Shown one piece after another: positions 16,611-25,032 of a DNA stretch of 64,000 bases (positions are counted from its first letter, which is position 1; the number at the start of each line of letters is the position of its first letter). The position numbers and the translations under genes were made by a program. Location: contig NZ_LANJ01000012.1 in assembly GCF_000971295.1 (NCBI RefSeq), forward strand, positions 218,994 through 282,993. Reading direction: 5' to 3'. Below the pieces are notes generated by a model. It was not told the origin of the DNA, made no database searches, and saw nothing but the letters and a program-made list of their open reading frames with translations. The DNA is from Devosia epidermidihirudinis (lineage in GTDB: Bacteria > Pseudomonadota > Alphaproteobacteria > Rhizobiales > Devosiaceae).

Positions 16611-19180
16611 CCGCCTTGGTCAACGTTTACGGTAATGCCCGCGCTGGGGGTTTCAAGATTGACGCTGTCGTCAACGGCCCGCGACAGAATGGTGTAGGTC
16701 CCACCCACAATCGGGGTCCAACTATAGGTCCAGGTGGCAGCGCCGGACGCGCGATGCCAGGAGACGCCGCCATTGGTCGACACCTCAACCACCGCCACCT
16801 TGCCACCACCGGTATCGGTTGCCGTACCGGTGATCGTGACCGTCTGGGCCGCGGTCAAAGCGCCAGCGGAGGTTGGTGAGGTGATCGTCGTTGTCGGAGC
16901 GGCGTGATCGGTTGTTTGCGCCGCGACCGCCAGGCTTTGCATCAGCGTTGCCGGCTGAACGCCCATATCAGCGAACAGATTGACCATCGCCTGCTGCACA
17001 TTGGGATCGGTCGGCGTCGGCTCGTTGTCGTGGTGGCTATCAAGCCCCCACGACCAGTAGACCGTGCCCGCACCGAAGACCAAGGCGCCGCTCGGGGCGC
17101 GGTAAAGGGTCAGGCTGTGCGACGCCGTACCCGGTCCCACAGCGTTGCCATAGTCCAGCAACAGTGAGTTCACATCCACCGTAGTCGATGACAGGGGCAC
17201 AAGCCCTGTTGGCCTGAAGCCATTGTCGAGATCTGAGTTCCACTCGTAGCCCAGGAGGTTCTTGGTGAGCGTGTAGACCTCGCCGGGCGCAAGGCCAGCT
17301 ACCGCGGTGTTGCTCCAGAAGCGCAGCTGCGACATGTCATAAGGCACATTGATCGCATCGAGCCGATAGGAGTCGACGGTGAAGATCGTGCCGGTCAGGC
17401 TGTTCTCTGGCTGTCCCGATCCATAGACGGGATCGCGCCAAGTCGATGTCGTGCCCTCGACATCCGAATTGGCGTTGTCCCAGCGTTCCTTGTAGGAAAC
17501 GAGAGTCTTGTAGGGTGTCCCCGAGCCGTCGATACTGGCTTCCCAGCGGGTCTGCCAATAGACTTCGTTGCCACTCCAGAACTGCAGATTCACGCCCGCA
17601 TCACGTGCTGCCTCGACATTGGCGCGCTGCTCGCCGGACCAGTACTCGTCATGGCCAACTGACAAGAACACCTTACTGTTCAACAGCTGCGCCGCGTTGG
17701 CGGCTGTGTCGATGCCCGAGATGTAATTTACGTCATAGCCGTTCTGCTCGAGAAACCGGATGGCGGGGTATTCGACGCCGAACACGAAATCCTGCGGTCC
17801 CGCTGAGAAGCCACCATCTCGCGTGATGATCGGCCGGTTATAGCTGACCGCGCTGGCCCGGCCCGCATGTCCTCCGGCGTCAATGCCCCCGTAGAAGTTG
17901 TAGCCGCCCCACCAGTTGTAGGCCTGCCAGGTCGTGTCGGAGGTCTGAAAGGTTATATCGCTTGGTGCCTCGTCATCGCGCACAATGAACGGGATCATAT
18001 TGGCCCCGCCCGAGCCATCCAACCGCGTCAACTTGGCGAAATAGACGCCAGACACCGCATCCTGTGGCACGGCCCATGAGGCGGACACAGACCAGTTCCC
18101 GGCATCAACCAGTTTGGTTGTGGGATCAAACAGCGGCAGCGGCTGGGCTTGCGCCGTCGTGAGGGTGCGATTGATCGTGTCGACCTTCCGCGCGCCCATG
18201 CCGCCATAGTAGCCAAGGCGATAGATATCGATCTGGTAGTTCTTGGAGTCTGTGTTGATCTTGAAATCGACGGTCTGCCCATGGTTCAGGGTAAACTGGG
18301 CGGCATAGCCTTCAATGGTGGCGTCCGCCTTGCCGATCATCCAGACGCTTTCGGGCGTGCCCTGCTTCTGGTTTTCCAGCACAATCGCGTTCGTCACGGC
18401 AGCCGCAGGCGCCATTAGCCCCTTGGCTTCTGGCGCGGCGCTCGACACGGTCAGGGATGGCGCGATCGCTTTGACGCTCACGGCCTCCTCCGATGAATCA
18501 AAGAACATCAGCGTCCGCGACGCGTAACCCGTCGGTTGCCCATTGGATGCCGTCGGCCCGCCAGTGCGGATCGAACACATGGTGCAAGCGCGACCGGTAC
18601 AAGAGCCACAGGGCGTCGTCGCGGCAGCCGAAACCCAACTGCCGCGCCAATCCGCCAAAGCAGTTGAAGGCGCGATTTCACTTGGCGGCGCAACGGCCTC
18701 CGCGCTCTCGGGCATAACTGGCAGCGGCGTGTTTGGAGTGGAGGGTTGGCTCGTGGTGTTTGGGACCGACGCTCCGGACGAAGTCGCACTTGGCGGAACA
18801 TTCAGCGGAGCCGAGGTAACCGGGGGCGGCGTCAGTGCAGGTTGCGGCGCACCTGACGTCGGAGCGGCAGCAGAAGCGCTCGATGGTCCGGCGACGAACG
18901 GCTCGACGAACGACGGTACCGTTGCAAAAAACCGCCCACCAGTACTCGAAGGCTGCGCAGAAAATGCGCGGCGGAACACGTTTCCGGCCCCACCATGGTC
19001 CTGCGGCGAAGCAAGCGGCGCGGCGTCCCAAACAGACTTAGCCTCGCTCCGATAATTGGTAACAGCCTTGCTCCGTTGGGACAGGCGCTGCCGGTGCATC
19101 TTCGTTGCGGCGGCGGTCTTCGCGACCGTGCTGAACTGGGTACCAGGTTGGCTGCGGATGGCGGTGCTGTACGTTTTCAT
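13487..19180 (-). CDS. Giant type I secreted protein: DMFase-like, Ig-like, DUF4082 and cadherin-like repeats
   Basis: The 1897-residue product starts at the ATG (MKTYSTAIRS) with GGGGA 6 nt before it; the frame extends further upstream (ATG also at 19192). Order: residues 1-200 low-complexity A/P/S/T region; a Cys cluster near 215 (see findings); about 262-749 a domain like the N,N-dimethylformamidase large-subunit C-terminal domain, with DIYRLGYYGGMGARKV and LSVGHDEYWSGEQRANVEAA; 761-854 an Ig-like domain (VEVSTNGGVSWHRA); then four DUF4082 domains alternating with cadherin-like LLANDTDP domains to the C-terminus. There is no Sec signal peptide and no RTX nonapeptide. The next genes encode a dedicated exporter, so I infer surface display or secretion. 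It may be co-transcribed with rfbC, 68 nt upstream. Confidence 0.85.
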   Translation of the reverse strand: MKTYSTAIRSQPGTQFSTVAKTAAATKMHRQRLSQRSKAVTNYRSEAKSVWDAAPLASPQDHGGAGNVFRRAFSAQPSSTGGRFFATVPSFVEPFVAGPSSASAAAPTSGAPQPALTPPPVTSAPLNVPPSATSSGASVPNTTSQPSTPNTPLPVMPESAEAVAPPSEIAPSTALADWRGSWVSAAATTPCGSCTGRACTMCSIRTGGPTASNGQPTGYASRTLMFFDSSEEAVSVKAIAPSLTVSSAAPEAKGLMAPAAAVTNAIVLENQKQGTPESVWMIGKADATIEGYAAQFTLNHGQTVDFKINTDSKNYQIDIYRLGYYGGMGARKVDTINRTLTTAQAQPLPLFDPTTKLVDAGNWSVSASWAVPQDAVSGVYFAKLTRLDGSGGANMIPFIVRDDEAPSDITFQTSDTTWQAYNWWGGYNFYGGIDAGGHAGRASAVSYNRPIITRDGGFSAGPQDFVFGVEYPAIRFLEQNGYDVNYISGIDTAANAAQLLNSKVFLSVGHDEYWSGEQRANVEAARDAGVNLQFWSGNEVYWQTRWEASIDGSGTPYKTLVSYKERWDNANSDVEGTTSTWRDPVYGSGQPENSLTGTIFTVDSYRLDAINVPYDMSQLRFWSNTAVAGLAPGEVYTLTKNLLGYEWNSDLDNGFRPTGLVPLSSTTVDVNSLLLDYGNAVGPGTASHSLTLYRAPSGALVFGAGTVYWSWGLDSHHDNEPTPTDPNVQQAMVNLFADMGVQPATLMQSLAVAAQTTDHAAPTTTITSPTSAGALTAAQTVTITGTATDTGGGKVAVVEVSTNGGVSWHRASGAATWTYSWTPIVGGTYTILSRAVDDSVNLETPSAGITVNVDQGGSGNLFAANELPTRPFVSDTTPVNVGVTFSASQSGSIVGLRYYKGVGNTGEHVGSLWTSTGTLLAKATFKNETLSGWQTVIFDTPISIQAGTSYVASYFGSLGYAATAGYFDSPVTRGALTATGGKYVYANQNAFPTLNNTAGTNYWVDVIYSGVALPNDPPIARNDNGFLVQRNTPITFSAATLLANDTDPNNDPLTIIGAGAASGGTVVFNAQNQTLTFTPNANFTGQASFGYSISDGRGGTGSALVNMEVVAAVTNSSLFNTNNTPTNLSSNDAAQVNLGVKFVASAAGTITGIKYYKSATDLGTHTGSLWSSTGTLLASAVFANETASGWQTVTFGSPVQISAGTTYVASFHSNGNYATSPNYFTTDHVSGLLTAPAAGNGVFTYGTGNVMPTSSYNGTNYWVDVVLASTGTVNRSPVAVNDSGQTTPLNTALTFSSAALLANDTDPDGDPLTITGVSGAVNGTVVYNAQANTVVFTPTSGYFGTASFIYAISDGKGGTASATVGLTVLAAPNRPPVSNNDSGYVTTTGQALQIAAASLLANDTDPDGDLLTISGVSGATNGTVSFNAQTNIVTFTPNAGYTGAAGFTYSVSDGKGGSASAGVSLAVNAPATGSSVFGSGATPANVTVNDTSSVELGMRFTVASAGAITGIKFYKGPQNVGTHTGTLWSSTGAQLGTVTFTNESASGWQTATFSNPIAVAAGGSYIVSYHAPTGYYSATGAFFGAATTNGALTATQSVPGSLNGLYSYGSSTVLPTNSYNATNYWVDVVYQQGANVAPTAVNDTGLVTQRNTVLQVAAATLLANDSDANGDPLVVTGVGGASNGVVAFNQQTNTITFTPTTDYSGAAGFSYSISDGRGGTATANVSLTVAAPATGISLFPSSATPTTAAVNDPNSVELGMKFTTSQNGTITGIRFYKGAQNTGTHTGTLWSAAGANLGTLTFQNETASGWQTASFATPISVTAGNTYVVSYHSNGNYSASAGGFASAVTSGPLTAPSSSTSGGNGLYAYGSTSAFPTSSYNATNYHVDVVFNGSLAS

Positions 19181-19248
19181 ACGAGTCCCCATGAGCTTAC
19201 GTGCACGAGGTTTGCACGCGAGACGGGGTGCCGAAATCAATCGAAGGA

Positions 19249-19827
19249 TTATTGCCGGTCTAGTTCGCCGACCAGTTTCGGATCTGCCGGGATCAAGGCA
19301 ACCCGCAGCGGCAAGGCAGCGGCATCCTTGCCCGACAGAAGCGGGTCGCCGAACAGCGGCCACGCAATCCCGATATCGGCATCATCCCAGCGGATCGAGC
19401 GTTCCAGCGAAGGCTGATAGTAGGCGTCAGCCTTGTAGAGCACCTCGCAATCGCTCAGCGCCAAAAACCCATGCGCAAATCCCGGCGGGATCCAGAGCTG
19501 CTTGTGGTTCTCTGCTGACAGGGTGACCCCGGCCCACTGCCCTAGGGTGTCGGACTGTGGCCGCAAATCCACCGCCACATCAAAGATCGAGCCCTGTAGC
19601 ACCCGCACCAGTTTGCCCTGCGCGCCTGGCTCCAATTGATAGTGCAGCCCGCGCAATACGCCAGCATGCGATATTGAGTGATTGTCCTGAACAAACGGCC
19701 GTCGATAGCCGGTAAGCTCAGTAAAGAGCGCATCGTTGTAGCTTTCAAAGAATGCGCCGCGCTCGTCCGCAAGTACCCGCGGCTCCAGCACAACCAGCCC
19801 TTCGAGTTCCAGCTCAATGGCGTTCAC
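19249..19827 (-). CDS. rfbC: dTDP-4-dehydrorhamnose 3,5-epimerase
   Basis: The 192-residue cupin enzyme epimerises C3 and C5 of dTDP-4-keto-6-deoxyglucose, third step of dTDP-L-rhamnose synthesis. Family features are FFESYND, the catalytic His region [37 protein letters not shown], and [12 protein letters not shown] with the second conserved His. The start codon is GTG, in a GTGA overlap with the rfbA stop. It is the last gene of the rfbBDAC series and lies 68 nt upstream of the giant secreted-protein gene. Confidence 0.96.
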   Translation of the reverse strand: MNAIELELEGLVVLEPRVLADERGAFFESYNDALFTELTGYRRPFVQDNHSISHAGVLRGLHYQLEPGAQGKLVRVLQGSIFDVAVDLRPQSDTLGQWAGVTLSAENHKQLWIPPGFAHGFLALSDCEVLYKADAYYQPSLERSIRWDDADIGIAWPLFGDPLLSGKDAAALPLRVALIPADPKLVGELDRQ

Positions 19828-20708
19828 GTCAAAAGCGCCTCTGTCGCGAGGTTGCGCAGGTATCGCCCATAACCGCTGTTTTCGAGTGGGGCGGCCAGAG
19901 CGAGCAATTCGGCGGTATCAATCCAGCCCTGTCGCCAGGCGATTTCCTCCGGGCAGGCGATCTTTTGCCCCTGCCGGTGCTCGACCGTCGCGATGAACTG
20001 CCCGGCCTCCAACAGTGAGTCATGCGTGCCGGTATCCAGCCAGGCATAGCCACGCCCCATGATCTGCACATGCAACCGGCCACCATCGAGATAGAGCCGA
20101 TTGAGATCGGTAATCTCCAACTCGTTGCGATGCGAAGGTTTCAGGCTTTTGGCGAGCGAGACCACATCAGGGTCGTAGAAGTACAGCCCTGTTACCGCGT
20201 AGTTCGATTTCGGAACGGCGGGCTTTTCTTCGATGCCGATGACAACGCCGTGCTTGTCGAACTCGGCCACGCCATACCGGCTGGCGTCATCAACGTGATA
20301 GACGAACACCGTCGCCCCGTGATTGCCCATATCGGCCCGGTTGAGCAGCGCCGGGAAATCATGCCCGAAAAACAGATTGTCCCCCAGCACGAGGGCACTG
20401 GCGCGCTGGGCGATGAAGTCCTCGCCAATCAAAAATGCTTGCGCCAGACCGGCCGGGGTCGCCTGCTCAGCATAGGCGAACGAAACACCCCACTGCTCTC
20501 CGCTGCCCAACAGGCGACGGAAACGCGGCAGATCCTCTGGCGTCGAGATAACCAGCATATCCCGAATGCCCGCCAACATCAGCGTGGTCATCGAGTAGTA
20601 GATCATCGGCTTGTCATAGACAGGCAGCAGCTGCTTGGACATTGCGAAGGTGGCGGGATGCAGCCGTGTGCCATTGCCCCCCGCCAGAATGATGCCACAC
20701 CGGTTCAT
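19824..20708 (-). CDS. rfbA: Glucose-1-phosphate thymidylyltransferase
   Basis: The 294-residue enzyme makes dTDP-glucose from dTTP and glucose 1-phosphate. It has the nucleotidyltransferase signature [13 protein letters not shown] at residues 8-20, [16 protein letters not shown] next, and the metal-binding [13 protein letters not shown] region near residue 110. [16 protein letters not shown] near residue 225 is also typical. The start chosen is the ATG within a 4-nt overlap with rfbD; the longer frame upstream is shadow. Confidence 0.96.
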   Translation of the reverse strand: MNRCGIILAGGNGTRLHPATFAMSKQLLPVYDKPMIYYSMTTLMLAGIRDMLVISTPEDLPRFRRLLGSGEQWGVSFAYAEQATPAGLAQAFLIGEDFIAQRASALVLGDNLFFGHDFPALLNRADMGNHGATVFVYHVDDASRYGVAEFDKHGVVIGIEEKPAVPKSNYAVTGLYFYDPDVVSLAKSLKPSHRNELEITDLNRLYLDGGRLHVQIMGRGYAWLDTGTHDSLLEAGQFIATVEHRQGQKIACPEEIAWRQGWIDTAELLALAAPLENSGYGRYLRNLATEALLT

Positions 20709-21589
20709 GCTGCCACCAATTCGGCAACGGAGCGCGCGATTCCGTGCTGCCAATCTGGCACCGTTATGCCGAACGTCTCGCGAAGCATTTGCATGTCCAA
20801 CCGCGAATTCAGCGGCCGTGTGGCGGGAGTGGGATAGTCTCGCGTGGGAATTGGCGTGATGGAATCGGCCTCTAGCGCGAGCGAAGCACCTAGCCTGCGC
20901 GCCTCCGCAATGATGTGCAGGGCAACATCATACCAGCTCGCCGCTCCCGCCGCGGCCAGATGATAGACGCCATCGGGCGCATCCCCATCGATCATCTGCC
21001 GCAGGGCATGCGCAGTGATATCGGCAATCAGTTCAGCGCTGGTCGGCGCGCCGACCTGGTCGTCCACCACGTTCAACGTTGTCCGCTCAGCCGCCAGACG
21101 CAGGATGGTTCGGACGAAATTCTGTCCCCGCGCTGCATGCACCCAGGATGTTCTAAAAATCAGGTGGCGGCATCCGGAAGCTCGAATTGCCTCGTCGCCC
21201 GCCAACTTGCTGCGCCCGTAAGTGTTCAGGGGTGCCGGAGTATCGGTCTCGACAAAAGGCGCCGTCCCCTCCCCGTCATAAACATAGTCGCTGGAGAAAT
21301 GGACAAGCCAGCCACCATGCCGGGCGGCAAGGCGCGCGAGGATATCCACCGCTCGATGATTGATCGCGTCGGCCTCCTGCGGCTGAGCCTCAGCGCGATC
21401 GACAGCGGTATAGCCAGCTGCATTGACCAAAACGTCCGGGCGATGGTCGTCCCACACGTGCCCTACGCTGATTGGGTCAAGCAGATTCAACGACGTGCGC
21501 GACGCCACGACGATCTCGCCAAGGGGCGCCAGCGCGCGCTGTAGCTCCCAGCCCACCTGCCCCGAACCACCCACAATCAGGATCCTCAT
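20705..21589 (-). CDS. rfbD: dTDP-4-dehydrorhamnose reductase
   Basis: The 294-residue NAD(P)H-dependent reductase carries out the last step to dTDP-L-rhamnose. Evidence: Rossmann [11 protein letters not shown] at residues 8-18, [12 protein letters not shown], the Ser-Tyr region FSSDYVYDG, and [12 protein letters not shown] with the catalytic Tyr and Lys. The start is in an ATGA overlap with rfbB. Confidence 0.96.
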   Translation of the reverse strand: MRILIVGGSGQVGWELQRALAPLGEIVVASRTSLNLLDPISVGHVWDDHRPDVLVNAAGYTAVDRAEAQPQEADAINHRAVDILARLAARHGGWLVHFSSDYVYDGEGTAPFVETDTPAPLNTYGRSKLAGDEAIRASGCRHLIFRTSWVHAARGQNFVRTILRLAAERTTLNVVDDQVGAPTSAELIADITAHALRQMIDGDAPDGVYHLAAAGAASWYDVALHIIAEARRLGASLALEADSITPIPTRDYPTPATRPLNSRLDMQMLRETFGITVPDWQHGIARSVAELVAA

Positions 21590-22626
21590 GTGTATTGCTC
21601 GGCGACCCAGTCGCGATAACTGCCGCCCGTAACCATGGCCGTCCAATGGCGATGATCGAGATACCACTGAACCGTCTTGGCCAGCCCCGCCTCAAAGCTA
21701 TGCGTCGGCGACCAGCCGAGGTCAGATTGCAGCTTGGCGCTACTGATCGCATAGCGTCGGTCATGACCCGGACGATCGCGGACCAGCACAATCTGGTCGC
21801 TATAGCTGCCATCGACCAGCGGTACATAGTCGTCAAGCAAGGCACATACGCTGCGCGCCACCTCGATGTTTTGCCGCTCTGCGCCGCCGCCGATATTGTA
21901 GGTCTCGCCGGGCACACCGCCCTGCAAAATCATGCGAAGTGCCTGGCAGTGGTCGGCTACATAGAGCCAGTCTCGCACCTGCTTGCCATCTCCATAAAGC
22001 GGCAAGTCCCGGCCATTGGTGGCGTTGTAGATCAGCAGCGGGATGAGCTTTTCCGGAAAGTGATAGGGCCCGTAATTGTTGGAACAATGCGAGATCAGCA
22101 CCGGCAGGCCATAGGTCTCACCATAGGCGCGTACCAAGTGGTCAGAGGCCGCCTTGCTGGCTGCATACGGACTGTTTGGCCTGTAAGGCGAAGTCTCGAT
22201 AAACGGCGGATCATCTGGCTCCAGCGAGCCAAAAACCTCGTCGGTTGATACATGCAAAAAGGTCAGCGGATTGCCCCGCTGCCAGTGCTCCAACGCCGCC
22301 TGCAGCAAATGCGCAGTGCCCACCACATTGGTATCCACAAAACCCATCGGCCCAGAAATGGACCGATCGACATGGCTCTCGGCGGCAAAATGGATAATGG
22401 CCCGAATGCCAAAATCCCCCAGAAGCGCCCGCACACGGATAGCGTCAGCAATATCGCCATGGATAAACTTGTAATGGGAGGACTGCTCCACAGCCCGCAG
22501 GTTGTCGAGGTTACCCGCATAGGTCAGCTTGTCTAGATTAACAACGGGCTCTTCAGTTTCCGCCATCCAGTTGCGAATGAAATTTGACCCAATGAATCCG
22601 GCGCCGCCCGTCACGAGAATTGTCAT
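21586..22626 (-). CDS. rfbB: dTDP-glucose 4,6-dehydratase
   Basis: The 346-residue short-chain dehydrogenase converts dTDP-glucose to the 4-keto-6-deoxy sugar. It shows the NAD site VTGGAGFIGSNFIRNW (residues 5-20), the RfbB-typical NLDKLTYAGNLDNL, HFAAESHVDRSI, the DE pair in STDEVFGSL and YAASKAASDH with catalytic Tyr and Lys. First gene of the tightly overlapping rfbBDAC run; a 175-nt gap with hairpins separates it from the upstream glycosyltransferase, so its promoter should lie there. Confidence 0.97.
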   Translation of the reverse strand: MTILVTGGAGFIGSNFIRNWMAETEEPVVNLDKLTYAGNLDNLRAVEQSSHYKFIHGDIADAIRVRALLGDFGIRAIIHFAAESHVDRSISGPMGFVDTNVVGTAHLLQAALEHWQRGNPLTFLHVSTDEVFGSLEPDDPPFIETSPYRPNSPYAASKAASDHLVRAYGETYGLPVLISHCSNNYGPYHFPEKLIPLLIYNATNGRDLPLYGDGKQVRDWLYVADHCQALRMILQGGVPGETYNIGGGAERQNIEVARSVCALLDDYVPLVDGSYSDQIVLVRDRPGHDRRYAISSAKLQSDLGWSPTHSFEAGLAKTVQWYLDHRHWTAMVTGGSYRDWVAEQYT

Positions 22627-22727
22627 CTCAGCTGCCTTCGCATAATGGGCGGTCAGGTGCCGCTTAAGGCCTGACGGTACTCGTGAATTTGCGATAGCGA
22701 CAATTGCCGGAGTTGCTTAGGCCCATA

Positions 22728-22773
22728 GAGCTAGCGCCCGACATCCACTGTCGCCACGTAAGGCGACTAGCTC
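22728..22773. terminator. Compound hairpin between glycosyltransferase gene and rfbB
   Basis: An inner perfect stem GTCGCC, loop ACGTAA, GGCGAC (22750-22767) is embraced by GAGCTAG at 22728-22734 and CTAGCTC at 22767-22773. A further repeat GTCAGG/CCTGAC lies at 22652-22675. They could terminate the minus-strand glycosyltransferase transcript or regulate rfbB; there is no clear T-tract. Confidence 0.35.
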
Positions 22774-22801
22774 GTTCTAGCCAGGGAGGACCTCACGGTG
22801 C

Positions 22802-23761
22802 TCACTGGCTGACGGGGAGCATCTGATGGTGGAGAACCTGCTTGGCGAGAAGCTTCAGCCAGCGCGTTGAAAACCGGGCGGTCGGCGAAATTGACAGCCC
22901 ATAGTCACGGTAGCGCGCGGCAGCTTTTGTCTCTCCCCGATTGAGCGCCATGCTCGCCATCCGGAAGGCCTCGCCCGAGAAGCGATGCAGACACTCCCGC
23001 TCCAGCGCCCCGGTCGGATCGATACGCTGAGCGCCATCGGCAATGAAAATCGCCAGCGCCATGCGACGCGCCTCCAGGTCGGCGAGGCCGTCATAGGCAA
23101 TCGACATATTGGTGCCGTGCAACCGGTAAACCGCTTGGTCGGCGTCGACATAGCCAACATCACCATATGCCGCGAGCCGCAGCCACATTTCCATGTCGCC
23201 GGTATGTGGCAGATCAGATCGATAGCCGCCCGCTGCCAGTTGAGCGCGCGTGCGCACCACCGCCGTCGGCGTGGGCACGATATTGTTGGCACTGGATAGG
23301 GCAATGAAGCGTCGACTTGGGAGCACGCAGGCGCCCTCGGGCGTGATGCCGCGCGTCAGGGGTACCATGGCGGCAGGCGCATGATTGTCGCCTAAGAGGA
23401 AAGCCCGGCCAAAAACGAAAGCCACCTCCGGCCGACTCTCCATCAACTGGGCAGCCCGCAGAAGCGCGCCGGGCAACAGATAGTCGTCAGCAGACAACAG
23501 CAGGAAGTAGTCCGCTGTCAGTGTCGCGATCCCCTCGTTAAACGTTGCCACATGCCCCTTGTTGGAAAGGTGCCGAGTGAATTTCACCATCGGATATTCA
23601 TGGGCCAGGGCGGCGCCAACCTGGGGCGTCTGGTCGCTGGAACAATCATCGATAACCAGAACGCGCACGTCTACGCCGTCTTGAAACACCGCGCTTTCGA
23701 CAGCCTGGCGCAAAAAACGCGCATAGTTGTAGCAGGGCACAACAACGTCGATAGTGATCAT
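22802..23761 (-). CDS. Family 2 glycosyltransferase
   Basis: The 319-residue protein has a GT-A fold start, IDVVVPCYNYARFLRQAVES, then LVIDDCSSDQTP and the metal-binding LLLSADDYLLPGAL at about residue 90, where ADD fills the DxD role. HTGDMEMWLRLAAYGDVGYV near residue 180 is the ED/acceptor segment. It starts in an ATGA overlap with the WsaF-like gene upstream and is the last of three overlapping transferases. Because rfb genes lie immediately downstream, a rhamnosyl donor is plausible, though not shown. Confidence 0.88.
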   Translation of the reverse strand: MITIDVVVPCYNYARFLRQAVESAVFQDGVDVRVLVIDDCSSDQTPQVGAALAHEYPMVKFTRHLSNKGHVATFNEGIATLTADYFLLLSADDYLLPGALLRAAQLMESRPEVAFVFGRAFLLGDNHAPAAMVPLTRGITPEGACVLPSRRFIALSSANNIVPTPTAVVRTRAQLAAGGYRSDLPHTGDMEMWLRLAAYGDVGYVDADQAVYRLHGTNMSIAYDGLADLEARRMALAIFIADGAQRIDPTGALERECLHRFSGEAFRMASMALNRGETKAAARYRDYGLSISPTARFSTRWLKLLAKQVLHHQMLPVSQ

Positions 23762-25032
23762 ACCCCCTGCCCTCCACTCAGTGCGCGGCGGATCGCCTGA
23801 TCCACGGCCTCACCAGCCCCTTCCCATCGCACGCCTTGCTGGCTCTCGGCCGCCGCCCGCGAGTACGGCTGGAAATCCGACATGCCGACTATGGCCTCAA
23901 GACTTCGCGACAGGGCCTGCGGCGTCGCGGGTGCGTAGTGGACATGCGGATTATCGATGACCATGCGATTGTGTGGCGCGTCGTTCAGGACAGGAATGCA
24001 GCCTGACGCGAGCATTTCGAGCGGCACCAGGGACACATTGGTCAGAGACAGGCTGAGACCGGCATAACAGGCGTTGTAGATATCATTCAGCGTCGCCGGC
24101 GTCGCAAGCCCGTGGTTCACGACGGGGAACGGCAGAGTATCCACCACCTCGCCATAAAGATGAATCTCGATATCGGGTCTTCGTGCTGCGAACAGCTGCA
24201 GCGCAAGAATACCAATCTCATAGCCCCGCCGCGCCGTACCCGGTCGGGCATAGAAAGCGATGCCGTTCCGGGGCCCACTGCGATTGAAGTAATGCTGGGT
24301 GTCACAGCCGAAATCGAAGGCGTCCGCCTCCATGGCATATTCGTCCATCAACTTCTGTTTGAGCCAGCGTCCGGCCGTGATCGCATGAAACCCCATATGG
24401 TAGGTGTTCTCGGCAAGGATGCGATCCGCGCTCACCGGATAAAAGTCCGGTTCGAAATCCTGTACGAAATAGAAGCGCTTGCCCGCATTGTTGCTTGAAT
24501 AGGCTGCGTAAGCTGTCGGCCAACTGGTCGCGAAGACCCCGTGAGCATCTTCCATTGCGCCGGAAAATCGGGCCACTGGTCCGTGGAAACCGTAATAGTT
24601 GCGTAGCGCGGACACATAACCATCGATGCTGGTCAGGCGCGCATCATAAAAATAGACGCGGTTGCGATAGCCATTTTCCTCAAGATGCCGGATGATCCTG
24701 AAGATCGTCGTATGCCCACCTGAACCGGCATTGGGCGCTGTCATCAGCCAGTTTAACCAGATTGTCTCGTCGCCCTTCGGTTGCGCATAGAGATGCTGGG
24801 GCGGGTTCTCCAGATCGGCCCTGAGAATGTCCTCGTCGCGCACAATACGGCGGGCCATGCTGGGCTCAAGTGCAGTTGCGGCTTTCTCGCGCAAGCGGTC
24901 AGCCGCTCCGGATATCCCCTCATGGCGCAATATCCACGCCATCTGCTGATAGTGGCGCCAGGCATTGAGCTGACGGATCGACGACATCAAACCTGTCCCA
25001 CGCCTGCGGCGGCCCGCCAACTGCTCAAGCAT
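23758..25032 (-). CDS. WsaF-like glycosyltransferase (GT4 type)
   Basis: The 424-residue protein resembles the WsaF rhamnosyltransferase family. The central N-terminal part has WLMTAPNAGSGGHTTIFRI (the GSGGHTTI motif is characteristic), followed by HLEENGYRNRVYFYD and FYFVQDFEPDFYPV; the C-terminal Rossmann domain has GIAFYARPGTARRGYEIGI and SLSLTNVSLVPLEMLASGC. I choose the ATG at 25032 because AAAGG precedes it and it overlaps the upstream stop by only 8 nt; an ATG at 25053 is also in frame. By family analogy, it may add beta-1,2-linked rhamnose; the linkage is an inference. Confidence 0.78.
   Translation of the reverse strand: MLEQLAGRRRRGTGLMSSIRQLNAWRHYQQMAWILRHEGISGAADRLREKAATALEPSMARRIVRDEDILRADLENPPQHLYAQPKGDETIWLNWLMTAPNAGSGGHTTIFRIIRHLEENGYRNRVYFYDARLTSIDGYVSALRNYYGFHGPVARFSGAMEDAHGVFATSWPTAYAAYSSNNAGKRFYFVQDFEPDFYPVSADRILAENTYHMGFHAITAGRWLKQKLMDEYAMEADAFDFGCDTQHYFNRSGPRNGIAFYARPGTARRGYEIGILALQLFAARRPDIEIHLYGEVVDTLPFPVVNHGLATPATLNDIYNACYAGLSLSLTNVSLVPLEMLASGCIPVLNDAPHNRMVIDNPHVHYAPATPQALSRSLEAIVGMSDFQPYSRAAAESQQGVRWEGAGEAVDQAIRRALSGGQGV

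Noticed and set aside
13500..19000. Many long plus-strand open frames opposite the giant secreted protein
   Set aside because: They are antisense shadows of a repeat-rich gene; they lack ribosome sites and recognisable domains.
13487..19180. RTX calcium-binding repeats as the secretion hallmark
   Set aside because: No GGxGxDxx nonapeptide series was found in the translation; the Asp-rich DTDPDGD segments belong to cadherin-like domains.
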